Of a stretch of DNA of 64,000 nt, positions 10,631 to 20,234 are shown in pieces (within the stretch, counting starts at the first letter, position 1; each line of letters starts with the position of its first letter). The notes beneath the pieces are model-generated. The model was not told where the DNA came from, did not search any database, and saw only the letters and a list, made by a program, of their open reading frames with translations. Source of the DNA: Sugiyamaella lignohabitans (lineage: Eukaryota; Ascomycota; Dipodascomycetes; Dipodascales; Trichomonascaceae); NCBI RefSeq assembly GCF_001640025.1, contig NC_031673.1, positions 1,488,001 through 1,552,000 of the forward strand, in the 5' to 3' direction. The position numbers and the translations under genes are program-made.

Positions 10631-11700
10631 CAGCTGCCAAACCCCCCAGTAGCGCCCCCTCCAAGGCCTGGGCCTCGAGAGTGTTGGGGTGGTGATGGGT
10701 ATTTGTTTTTATTTTCTGTTTCTTTTCTTTTCCTATTTAATCTCACTGCTGCAAATGCAAGGGGGTTTGCTTTTTGTGATAGACGTATAAAATCCTAATT
10801 ACCCACCGTAGCGCAGATCTGGTGCGTCAGTTATGGGAAATTTTTTCATCTGCTTTCATGCTGCCCTATTTCGTGTGTCGACTGCGTCAGCGGAAGGGAC
10901 CACAGTGTTTGGTTTTTTCTTCCGGTTAGTAGTTTGACTCAGATAACAGCGGAGAAGTGGCCTGTCGTGCCTCGACCGAGGTCCCAGAGTCTCCCCCAGT
11001 CCCCGGGTCGCGCTGCTGCTGCTGCTGCTTCTGCTGGCACTAGGCCGGGGTGCGTCTATTGTCCGTAAATCAGTGTTCCAGACAGGACAATGGTAATGGC
11101 ATTCACGCCGGCTGCGCTGACTGCACGAGTTTCTCTATTCACGACAACAGCGTCCACCTGATAGAATTAGTTAGTCGCGCTAGCCTCGATGGCCATCGGG
11201 CTGCTATTGTTGCTGCCGCTGCCGCTGCTGCTGCTGCTGTTGTTGTTCCTGCTGCTGGAGCTACTGGCCAAGCGATGAGGGGTACCTCGAGCAGCACTGC
11301 TGTGCTCTGCTGTGCCCTGCTGACTGTCTCAGAGCCAGTAAAGCTTGGGCCTGATTTTGATCTCCGTTTTGCGAATGAGATGTTTTATTTTGCGCTGTTT
11401 TACTTTTATTTTGATTTTGGTTGGATGTTTTACTTTTACTTTTATCTTTTATTTTTTTATATTTTTCTGTTGTGTTTTGATTATCAACAACAATCAACAG
11501 TCGCTCAATTGCCTGCTCGCTGCCTGCCTGAAACCCGCTGTACATGACCGTTTTGTTACCTGATGCAGCAGCGAGCGAGACAGCCTGCAACGGCTAGGCC
11601 GGCCCCCTGTTTCACCTGCCCCGCTAGCCACCCCCTCCATTTAAACTTTAGCGCGAGCCCAGGCCCCAGGCCGGGTTTCTCAGGCGGGAGCGGGGGTGCT

Positions 11701-11837
11701 GCCTCCGGCGGCTGGGGCTACGCCCCAGACCCCACAGCTCCTCTCGCTGCGCTCGAGTCGGTGCGAACGGTCCCCAGCCAATCTCCTGCGAAGCAGGAGC
11801 AACCAGGGTCTGGGGCGGAGCCCCAGCCGCCGGAGGC
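11701..11837. repeat. GC hairpin element, L-R palindrome
   Basis: The L arm has hairpin 1 loop TAC and type 1 second hairpin; the R arm is type 2. The spacer is about 20 bp. Confidence 0.92.
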
Positions 11838-12842
11838 AGGCAGCACCCCCGCTCCGGCCCCCAGCCCGCCCACGTGGATCCGCGAGGGGAGCAAAACCCG
11901 GATCTGGGGCGAAATACGGTTATTAGAGTTGGGCCCCGAGCTCAGGTGGGCCGGCGGCTGGTACGTATAGTAAAGTTAGCACTGGCACCGACCGGTAGTA
12001 ATTTAATTGTGAGACAGCAGCAGCAGAAGCAGTAGGTAGAGGGGGCTATGAAGCGAGGGTCGCGAGCGAGCGGGGTGTTTGGCTTGGTCTGAGACAGAGC
12101 TTATTGGCGGTTTATAGGTGTCTACGAGGTGTTGCGGCGGTTCTAGAGGTCGTCGGAGGTGGTGTTAGTAAGAGCGAATGTGTTTAAAATGGTAGTGCAA
12201 TTGCTGGGAGCGAGTGGTTGGTGGCCGGAGCGGGCAGGCTCGAGCCAACGGTTCAGCCAACGGTTCTGTCATGTCACATCACTCATGTCAACGTCAATGT
12301 CAACGTCAGGCGCCAGGAGAGTGGGTTGAGGCGGCGGCGGCCGGAGGGTTGGTATTTTTGTTGGTCCCAACCTTGGTAGGCCGTACTGCTGGCGGTCGTA
12401 CCGGCGGGGAGAGGGACGGAACGGACTAAGCTGTGATTCCTGGGTTGGGCTGGAACGTGACCCGCACCGAAGACAACTGGACTCTGGCGGGGGGGCCTCT
12501 AGTCTGGACTGGGTTGCTGCACAGGGAATACGCCGGCGTTGAACCGTTCAGTTGGGTTTAATCCCGGATAGGCTTGGTCATACGGTCGTTCCTGTAGCGG
12601 GCAGGTGCTGGGTGCATGGCATAATCGGGGCCAATGTAAGGGGGCCCAGTTTCGGCATTGTGGCTTGATTTTTACGGGTGGTGCTGCAGGCCTGGACATG
12701 CAATGCTTTCCACAGACGTTGGGGAACGTCCCGTACCGGCCAACGCCAACGGGCGGGCCAGCAGCAGCGGCAGACGACCTGATCTTGACAGGCAGCCGGC
12801 TACTGCCTGATCGATGATTTCCGGGGCTGAGATGGGGGGTGT

Positions 12843-12974
12843 GCCTCCGGCGGCTGGGCTCCGCCCAGACCTGGTTGTGCTCGCTTCGCGAGCTGCGAGG
12901 GGGTCCCCAAGCTTCGACTCGAGCGTAGCGAGAGGAGCCGGGGGGTCTGGGGCGCAGCCCCAGCCGCCGGAGGC
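12843..12974. repeat. GC hairpin element with shortened hairpin 1
   Basis: In the L arm hairpin 1 is CTGGGC-TCC-GCCCAG: one pair shorter than usual, with one base lost from each side, so pairing is kept. The second hairpin is type 3. The R arm has the full-length stem and type 1. Confidence 0.9.
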
Positions 12975-13319
12975 GCACCGGGTGTTGAGAGAGGGAGGTG
13001 AGTGGTGGTGCAAAGCTAGTGAGCCAGGCTGCTGACCAGGCTCGTGACCTGAGGACTGCGACAGGTGATCAGTGCTGTTGATTCAGGCGATTCGAGGCCA
13101 TAGAGCGACCCAACCCAACAATCCACACATGTCCAATGATTCACCCAATCAATAAACCACCTACGACGCAATCAATCAATGAATGAATCAAACAATCAAT
13201 GGCCCATAGGCCAATGAACGACATACAATAGCATCAAAAGCTCGATGATCGGGGTGGGGGCATTGGTTGGCAGGACACGCACAAAACAAAACTGCAAACC
13301 TGCGGACCATCTCGACGCC

Positions 13320-13379
13320 CGACTCGAGCGAAGCGAGAGGAGCAGCGGGGTCTGGGGCGGAGCCCCAGCCGCCGGAGGC
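13320..13379. repeat. GC hairpin element, single R arm (type 1)
   Basis: CGACTCGAG arm followed by CTGGGGC-GGA-GCCCCAG and GCCGCCGGAGGC. No L partner is within 340 bp. Confidence 0.9.
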
Positions 13380-13850
13380 AGGCCCCCTTCCCCTCCAGAT
13401 ATCCCCCCACCCGGCCCCAGGGGAGGCTGGCAGCTGGGTACTCGGGCAGCGTTTGACACACCACAACGTTTCTTTTTGTAAAAGATTGCAGAGATGGTCG
13501 TTTCTTTTTCGTACTTTTTCCGTTATGAGCTTAAACGTTACTTTTAGTGGGTGGATGTCCGTCCGATTTGAAGGGGTGCTTGTTTGGTGCAGTAACCCTC
13601 GAGACCCTAGCTAAGCACCGGCCAGCGGGCACTAGCTTCCAGTAGGAGCGGTGGCAGCAGCAGCGCGACCAACGGTAGCTGGAGAGTAGTAGTAGTACTG
13701 ACCGGCAGGAGGACTGGCAGGAGGGCCAGCAGCAGCAATGCAGAAAGAACAGAAGAAGAAACGCCAGCAGCAGCAGCAGTAGCCCGGCAGGTCAAGCAAG
13801 ACAAACGGGCTTGTTTTTTTTTTTTATTTTTTTTTTCAGCCCTGTATACC

Positions 13851-13876
13851 CAGCCAGCCAGCCAGCCAGCCAGCAG
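13851..13876. repeat. (CAGC)n tetranucleotide tract
   Basis: About six and a half copies of CAGC in the Myb upstream region, directly after T-rich runs. Confidence 0.8.
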
Positions 13877-14569
13877 CAGGGGCAGCAGTAGCCAGCAGGA
13901 GCGGCAGGAGCAGCGGCAGGAGCAGCAGCAGCAGTCAGTTGCAAGATTAAAGACATAAAGACCTAGCTAAGCTATAAACTCGTGAAGAAGCGCATCGGAA
14001 CTTAGACCACTTCCAAGGCTAAATTTTTTCACCTACTTTTGCTATTTTTACGAACTTGGCTTGATTGTCAACAGCAAAGAGGTTTAAAAATCGATTGAGC
14101 TGGTTGTTTGATATTTTGTATTTCTACATCAACAGCCGAAAAAGTTACGGTGATTCATTTTATTTTGTTTTTTTTGCGAATATTTCATTACCTTTAAATC
14201 GGCCCGACTGGCCTTGTCAAGTGCAAAATCTGCCATCTCGGTAAATTCTTTCGACAACTCGATAATCGTCTGTTGATTGAGACAAAAGTGGTTCTAACTC
14301 GACACGATTCGATTGCTATATTTATTTTGCTACAATATCACGTTTCGCTTTTTCTACTGTTGGTACAACCTTTTTGGTTATAGGTACGATACGGGAATAA
14401 TTGTAATCACGTAGGATAATCGGTGTATTTCTCGTCAATCTCGACGTTGTAACAATAGTTCAAAAGCCAGTTTGAGTTGGATCTTTTTATTTATCTAGCT
14501 TTTCGGTCGATTGTGGATGATTTTTTGAGAAGAGCATTCGATCGATATTTATTCAGTCAGACACACAGT

Positions 14570-14620
14570 TCGGTTACAGTTCGGTTACAGTCAGTTACAG
14601 TCAGTTACAGTCAGTTACAG
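14570..14620. repeat. 10-bp tandem repeat TCRGTTACAG
   Basis: Five copies of TCGGTTACAG or TCAGTTACAG in the Myb leader, one base of slip after the first. A second short repeat of GACATTTGACATTC-like units follows at about 14705-14742. Confidence 0.8.
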
Positions 14621-14977
14621 AGTTACGTACACAATTAGTGGAATCTCTTAGTTTAACAGATTACTTGGTATAATCGAAATTCGACAACTGCTACATCGAC
14701 ATTGACATTCGACATTTGACATTTGACATTCGACACTCGACACTCGTACATCAACACATCGATACAGCCAGTCAAACGAACTACACGATTACACAACTTC
14801 TACAAACTCCGAAACAGCAAAAAAGTTGTGAGTTTCTAGTGCCCAACGCACTTGTATTATCGATTTGGTTTTGTCTCGGAAGTTCATTTTTGAGCTTCGC
14901 ACACAGTCACAATTCAACAATCACGAAGTTGCTCGCCTCGTCGGGGACCGTGGTCCCCGGCTGAGGACCAAAGACTC

Positions 14978-16867
14978 ATGTCTTTAATATACGAACACGG
15001 CCCGTCCAACTGGGTGCGTATTTCACAAATGTTAGAAAGCAGGACTCCCAAACAATGTCGAGAACGGTATCATCAGAACCTCAAGCCCAGTTTAAACCAC
15101 TCGCCAATCACTGATGAAGAGGGTGCGTACATTGAACAGTTGGTGGCTCAGTATGGTAAAAAGTGGGCTGAGATTGCCCGTCATTTGACTGGTCGGTCAG
15201 ATAATGCTGTGAAAAACTGGTGGAATGGTGGTGCCAACCGTCGTCGTCGAGCCTCTTTACAAGTCACTTCGCCAATGGATCAGAATTCGGTTGGAAGTCC
15301 TGGTTATGATAGCCATAATCACCATCAACAACAACAACACCACCAGCAACATCAACATCAACAACCACATCCTCATCATCAACACCATCCACAAGTTCAC
15401 CCCCCACCACCTCCTCCACCACCTGGTGGACCACATTCAAATGGCGGTGGTGCACCAATATTTGGCAATCCTTTTGCCAGTAGTGGCCCTCCTCCCCCAC
15501 CTCAACAATCTCATCATTCACATGATACTCCGCCTCCACCACCACCACCTCATTCTAATACATCTCAAGGAGGATATTATAATTCGTCATATCCGCCACC
15601 TCCACCACCATCATCATCATCAGCAGGCCCTAATACATTACCACCGCAGTTCGGCAACCCTTCATTCCATTCAATAGGCCATCGGGTGTCACTGCCAAAT
15701 ATTTATTCTGATTCTTTTGCTTCAATGCGACCAGGAACCACTACTACTCCCACCACCAGCTCTCCTTTTGCATCGCCTCAATACTCGTCTGGCATTCCTT
15801 CGAGTAGAAAGCCATCAGGTGTAGTATTCAATTCGGCATACACTTCCGACTCTTCTGGGTTTAGAAAGTCGTCGACTGTGGCAGTTTCCTCGACAGTTGA
15901 CCCTCATCACGAGTCTCCGGCTATTCTTGCTAGCGATCCAGGAGCTCCTGGATCCGCCAGTTCCTCACTGGGAAGTTCTAATGGTGCTAATGGTAGTCCT
16001 AATTCATTAGGTGGTGGTCCCTTAACTGGAAATAAGGTCCGGTCTCATCGTAGAGCTGGTTCTCTCCATCATGGTTCGTCGGCTTCACCATTTCAACGGA
16101 GAAGGGCTCATCTTGGAGACGACGACTTGGCTCCATTTTCAAGACGGTTTTCTGCAACGACCACTTCGTCGTCTACTCACCGGTCGAGTCGTGCTAATTC
16201 TATTAGTGGTCTGTCATCTGCTTCTGATACCGAAGAACCTGTTATGGCACCTTCGGCATACAGTTTGTCGCGATATTCACTCTCGAACAGTACATCGAGT
16301 TCTCGTAGAAGCAGTCATGTTGTTCCTCAACTACCCGACCCTACAGTTCTACCGCCATTAGCAGCAGCTGCTAACGGAACACTTGCACCTAACTCGACAA
16401 TTGCAACCGGATCAGCGTCTGCTCCATCAGCTCTTGGATCTTCTGGCAATACTAATGGCGGACAGCCAATCTCATCAACACCTGGATTACCATCAGTGAC
16501 TACATCATCAGGGTCTCCACCTAATACACAACCTTCTGGAGTATTATTCAACCCGAGCTATACGTCTGCATCCCCATCGCCATCATTCCCATCAATGACA
16601 GCACCCACTGAACACCGCCAGAGCGTATCATCTGTGAACTCGCTGTTACAGCAATCGCACTTGCAGTCGCATCGACCCAGCATCTCGGCCCCATCATCGA
16701 ACTCATCCGCTTCATCTGCCAACGACGAATCTTCCAGTTCCATGACCGCCACACCCTCCTCGACCGCCATCCCACCCATCAAAACGGAACCCCCCCTCAA
16801 AACCGAGCCACCAGCCAGCCCCGCCATCCGCGAGCCCAAACTGAAAATATCCAACCTCCTCTCCTAA
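14978..16867 (+). CDS. FlbD-like Myb transcription factor (5' end incomplete)
   Basis: The first ATG gives 629 residues, but the protein almost certainly starts further upstream. It carries two Myb repeats that match the FlbD type of filamentous fungi. The first repeat continues upstream of the ATG, where the same frame reads RRGPWSPAEDQRL from 14939, up to an in-frame TGA at 14891. The ATG start would cut off the first tryptophan of repeat 1. Visible landmarks from the ATG are PKQCRERYHQNLKPSLNH at 24-41, Trp63, and SDNAVKNWWNG at 74-84. The remainder is low complexity: a Gln/His/Pro-rich stretch at about 105-230, then Ser-rich sequence to the end. FlbD controls development in Aspergillus; the role in yeasts is not established here. 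A nuclear DNA-binding role is inferred from the domain. Confidence 0.85.
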   Translation: MSLIYEHGPSNWVRISQMLESRTPKQCRERYHQNLKPSLNHSPITDEEGAYIEQLVAQYGKKWAEIARHLTGRSDNAVKNWWNGGANRRRRASLQVTSPMDQNSVGSPGYDSHNHHQQQQHHQQHQHQQPHPHHQHHPQVHPPPPPPPPGGPHSNGGGAPIFGNPFASSGPPPPPQQSHHSHDTPPPPPPPHSNTSQGGYYNSSYPPPPPPSSSSAGPNTLPPQFGNPSFHSIGHRVSLPNIYSDSFASMRPGTTTTPTTSSPFASPQYSSGIPSSRKPSGVVFNSAYTSDSSGFRKSSTVAVSSTVDPHHESPAILASDPGAPGSASSSLGSSNGANGSPNSLGGGPLTGNKVRSHRRAGSLHHGSSASPFQRRRAHLGDDDLAPFSRRFSATTTSSSTHRSSRANSISGLSSASDTEEPVMAPSAYSLSRYSLSNSTSSSRRSSHVVPQLPDPTVLPPLAAAANGTLAPNSTIATGSASAPSALGSSGNTNGGQPISSTPGLPSVTTSSGSPPNTQPSGVLFNPSYTSASPSPSFPSMTAPTEHRQSVSSVNSLLQQSHLQSHRPSISAPSSNSSASSANDESSSSMTATPSSTAIPPIKTEPPLKTEPPASPAIREPKLKISNLLS

Positions 16868-17079
16868 TCACCCCACCTCTCAGTCCACAATCGTAATATC
16901 AAATGTACATTAGCCAAACACCCACCCACTCACACACTCACTAATCTAACCTTCGACGGGCCCAGCCGGCTCACGCACACACCTTTTTATGTATAATGCA
17001 CTATATCAGCTCCTGGCTATATAATAATTTATTATCCCTCAGCGGTTTCTAGATACCATACTTCCGGGACGGGCGATCT

Positions 17080-17219
17080 GCCTCCGGCGGCTGGGGCTCC
17101 GCCCCAGACCCTGGTTGCTCCTCTCGCTGTGCTCGAGTCGTTGCTAGGGGGCCCCCCGGCCGTCTCCTGCGAAGCAGGAGCAACCAGGGTCTGGGGCGGA
17201 GCCCCAGCCGCCGGAGGCA
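17080..17219. repeat. GC hairpin element, L-R palindrome
   Basis: L arm type 1 (CTCTCGCTGTGCTCGAG, one base off consensus), R arm type 2. It fills most of the space between the Myb gene stop (212 bp away) and the RAD7 start (133 bp away). Confidence 0.92.
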
Positions 17220-17352
17220 GGGCCCCGGACCCTGATCGGCGAGCAAGTGCGGCGCGCTGCGAGAGGTAATTAAGAGGCGCAGGAAGTGTTCGCGGGAGTT
17301 TCGTGTCTCGAGAAAGTGGCAACGCAGGGTGAAGTAGGAGTAAAAAATAAAA

Positions 17353-19269
17353 ATGTCGAGAAGAAGAGGTCGAACGGGAGGAGAGGTTCGCGGGCCGAAC
17401 TCGGCTTTGACAGAGTTTTTGAGGGGCCAGGGGATTAGTGCGAACGAGATTCGGGCGAGACATTTGGAGCGCCAGGAGCAGAGACTGGCTATGGAGGCAC
17501 TGGGGGCTCGTGGCGAGGAGCAGGGAGTGGAGGCTGAGAATCGTGAGGAGGACTTGGAAAATGAAGTTCGAGCTCGAGCTGAAGCTGAGAAGAGAAGAAA
17601 CAGAAAAAGGAAACGGGGTGAGAGTGATAGCGATGACGAGGATGACGAAGATTTCGTCGATACTGAAGGTGGTGGAGCTGGTGGAGCTGGTGGTCCTGGC
17701 AGGTTGAGAAGTCGAAGAAGACGGCAGACGGACCGAAATGAAGAGGAGTTGGCGTTGGATGGTGTGGATAACTGTGCTCAGTGCAAATGTCGGTTCACAG
17801 TGACTGTTTATACAACCCAAACGGCCGACGGAAAAGTTTTGTGTCGCAAGTGTAGTGCCAGTTCTAAAGAAAAAAAGTCTGCCGATGCTGCTCAGTTGGC
17901 AGTTCGTCGCCAGCGGAAAAAGCTCGCGGAAGCTTTGTTGGATGGGAAAGATTTATTGACTATTCCGTCTCTGCAAGATCAGTGTATAGCCACAGTTGTC
18001 AAGTATATTGACGATGTCGAGGCTCTTGGAGATATCGGCGCTATTAATTTACAAAAGATATCGCGGATCATGACTCGTAATCGACGACTGACTCCAGTGA
18101 TTTTGAAACTGTTTCTTGACCCGTTATCACGAGACATCGAGCTCTGGGACTGCTCGTCGCTGACTCATGACTCGCTACAGTCTATTGCCTCGTTCTGTCC
18201 TCATTTAGAGAAACTGGTTCTAGGAATGTGTGGCCAGTTGAAAAATGAGAATCTTCTTTATTATGCGACAAACTTGCCGAACCTGAAATCGATCTATCTG
18301 GACGGCCCGTTTTTGATCAATAAAGAAACATGGATCACGTTTTTCGAAGCCGTCGGGCCTCGACTCGAGGAGTTCCATGTCCGCTCGACTCATAGAATCG
18401 ACGAAGAAGTCATTGCCAACCTAGTGATTAACTGTCCGAACTTGACTCACCTGACTTTTCATCGACTTTCAAATATTAAAGGCAATACCGCCATACACTT
18501 AATTGCCGACCTCGCTCATTTAGAGCATCTTGAACTGTCGTATTTAGGCGATGATTACAGTCAGGCCGGCACTGGACCTCCCCCCGTGCGACCTGTTACT
18601 GTAGAAGAAGAAGTAGGTCGTGATATGGACGAGACTCCCGAGGTACAAGTACAACCGGTTGCTGAAGACCCAGTTGACGTCGTCGCCGTAGGAGATCCTG
18701 ATGCTGAAGACCTTACGGTTGTGACCGACGATGCCATTGTGGCTATTTTGAATAAAGTCGGCTCGCAACTGAAAACATTGATTCTTGACGGGTGTTCGGC
18801 ATTGACCGACCGAACTATCACAGCTGGAATCAGGCCGTGTTGCGGAGAACTGACGACACTTTCACTGACTTTGTTGGACCAGATCACCGACGAGGCAGTT
18901 GCCGACCTGTTTACAGACTGGACTATCAACCCTGGTCTCGTTAAAGTGTCTTTTAGAAGATGTATTGGACTAGGCGACTCGGCAATCGAGGCTCTGGTGG
19001 ACCACAGTCGCGACACGCTCGTCGACCTCGACCTGAACTCGCTGCAGTTCGTGACCTCTCGCGGTCTTTCCGCCCTGAAAGGCACTCCTAACCTGACCAC
19101 CATTGATCTCGGGTTCGTTCGTAGCACCGACGACCGCATCGTCGAGGCCCTCGACCGGTCCTGTCCTCACCTGGCCCGTGTCGAGGTCTACGGTGCCCCT
19201 AAGGTGACTGCCGCCTGTCGCATCACCCCCGGTCGCAAGCTCATCGGTCGCCAAAGCGACACTATCTAA
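17353..19269 (+). CDS. RAD7: Rad7, global-genome nucleotide excision repair
   Basis: This 638-residue protein matches Rad7. With Rad16 and Abf1, yeast Rad7 detects UV lesions in non-transcribed DNA, and with Elc1/Cul3 it forms a ubiquitin ligase. The N terminus reads RGPNSALTEFLRGQGIS (14-30), the conserved Rad7 start. A Lys/Arg- and Asp/Glu-rich linker follows, then a zinc-binding motif (CAQCKC at 141-146, CRKC at 164-167). From about 190 to the end there are leucine-rich repeats of the cysteine-containing F-box/LRR kind (LEKLVLGMCGQL, LKTLILDGCSAL). An acidic insert at about 405-458 (Val/Glu/Asp/Pro-rich) interrupts the repeats. Length is close to the 565 residues of S. cerevisiae Rad7. The ATG follows an A-rich context. 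A GC element begins 30 bp after the stop. Confidence 0.95.
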   Translation: MSRRRGRTGGEVRGPNSALTEFLRGQGISANEIRARHLERQEQRLAMEALGARGEEQGVEAENREEDLENEVRARAEAEKRRNRKRKRGESDSDDEDDEDFVDTEGGGAGGAGGPGRLRSRRRRQTDRNEEELALDGVDNCAQCKCRFTVTVYTTQTADGKVLCRKCSASSKEKKSADAAQLAVRRQRKKLAEALLDGKDLLTIPSLQDQCIATVVKYIDDVEALGDIGAINLQKISRIMTRNRRLTPVILKLFLDPLSRDIELWDCSSLTHDSLQSIASFCPHLEKLVLGMCGQLKNENLLYYATNLPNLKSIYLDGPFLINKETWITFFEAVGPRLEEFHVRSTHRIDEEVIANLVINCPNLTHLTFHRLSNIKGNTAIHLIADLAHLEHLELSYLGDDYSQAGTGPPPVRPVTVEEEVGRDMDETPEVQVQPVAEDPVDVVAVGDPDAEDLTVVTDDAIVAILNKVGSQLKTLILDGCSALTDRTITAGIRPCCGELTTLSLTLLDQITDEAVADLFTDWTINPGLVKVSFRRCIGLGDSAIEALVDHSRDTLVDLDLNSLQFVTSRGLSALKGTPNLTTIDLGFVRSTDDRIVEALDRSCPHLARVEVYGAPKVTAACRITPGRKLIGRQSDTI

Positions 19270-19299
19270 TTTATATATCCGCTCGTTTGACCTGATCCT

Positions 19300-19424
19300 G
19301 CCTCCGGCGGCTGGGGCTCCGCCCCAGACCCCGCTGCTCCTCTCGCTCCGCTCGAGTCGGGACGTCGGGGGTCCCAGATCTCAGTTCATGTCGACGAAAT
19401 CTCCTTCGAAGCGGGAGCCACAAC
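19300..19424. repeat. GC hairpin element, L arm plus decayed R arm
   Basis: The L arm is intact and type 1. Of the R arm only the second hairpin remains (CTCCTTC-GAA-GCGGGAG, two mismatches); hairpin 1 and the end module are missing. Confidence 0.85.
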
Positions 19425-19920
19425 ATTTAGTTCATTGTTGACATCAACAAAAAATAACATCATCGTATCACAACCTATTCCAGCTGGCCAATCAACTCTT
19501 ATAAAAAATTATTTCAATCCAGACCATTCACATTAACATTGATCTTCTCGATATTCATATATTTGAACTGACATGAACCAACTTGGGACACTAGGACAAA
19601 ACTCTAGAGATGTGAAAAGACCAGTAGAACCTGACCAGAGTCCTGGCCAAAAACACCAATCTGAAATCATAAATGAAACCCGCTTAACCTAAAGGCAAAA
19701 CAACCCATTTCCAAACTTCTCAACCCGTGATCGTAACCCACGAGAGATGGATCGAACGGGTCGGAAACAACTTACACGAACAACTTTTGTGAGGCAGGAA
19801 AACAAATTGAAGAAACTAAAGTTAAAACAAAAAAAAAAGAATATCAGATACAACTCAAACTGATCAGGAATCCTCTATTAATCTCGAACAATAATTAGCA
19901 AGCGACCAGACCCGTTCAGA

Positions 19921-20143
19921 CCGGGGTCTGGGGCAGAGCCCCAGCAGCCGGAGGCAACCCCGGACCCTCGAGTCCCAGTCAACGGTCGACGAAAACTCCT
20001 GCGAAGCAGGAGCCACGGGGTCTGGGGCCGAGCCCCAGCCGCCGGAGGCAACCTCAGACTCTCGAGTCCCAATCAACGGTCGACGAAATCTCCTGCGAAG
20101 CAGGAGCCACGGGGTCTGGGGCAGAGCCCCAGCCGCCGGAGGC
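19921..20143. repeat. Tandem direct array of three GC R arms
   Basis: Three R arms in the same orientation. The last two belong to a direct repeat of about 105 bp that includes the spacer (CTCGAGTCCCARTCAACGG and TCGACGAAA). The first arm lacks its second hairpin. The array ends 91 bp from the HSF1 stop. Confidence 0.9.
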
Positions 20144-20234
20144 AGGTGGTGTGGTGGTCGACGGGGGTGGTCTATTCATAACTAAGTCATTAACAGGGTA
20201 GCAATAGATAATAAAATAATAATAAAATAAGAGA

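Larger units (their letters stand above)
8655..14893. other. Gene-poor, GC-element-dense region and Myb leader
   Basis: No protein family is recognisable in 6.2 kb. From 8.7 to 13.4 kb there are nine GC-element loci, the densest run in the window, separated by GC-rich sequence. Long open frames in this part are created by the GC arms, which lack stops in most frames. From about 13.8 kb the sequence becomes AT-rich with simple repeats and looks like the promoter and long leader of the Myb gene. A GAGTAGC-type CAG/CTG tract lies near 11215-11265. Confidence 0.5.
19270..20234. other. Intergenic between convergent RAD7 and HSF1
   Basis: It contains a GC element with a decayed right arm (19300-19424), about 480 bp of AT-rich sequence with no recognisable gene, and a tandem set of R arms (19921-20143). 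Confidence 0.65.

Noticed and set aside
11050..11547. Open frame of 165 codons
   Set aside because: Composition reflects CTG and T-rich simple sequence; there is no conserved motif or promoter context.
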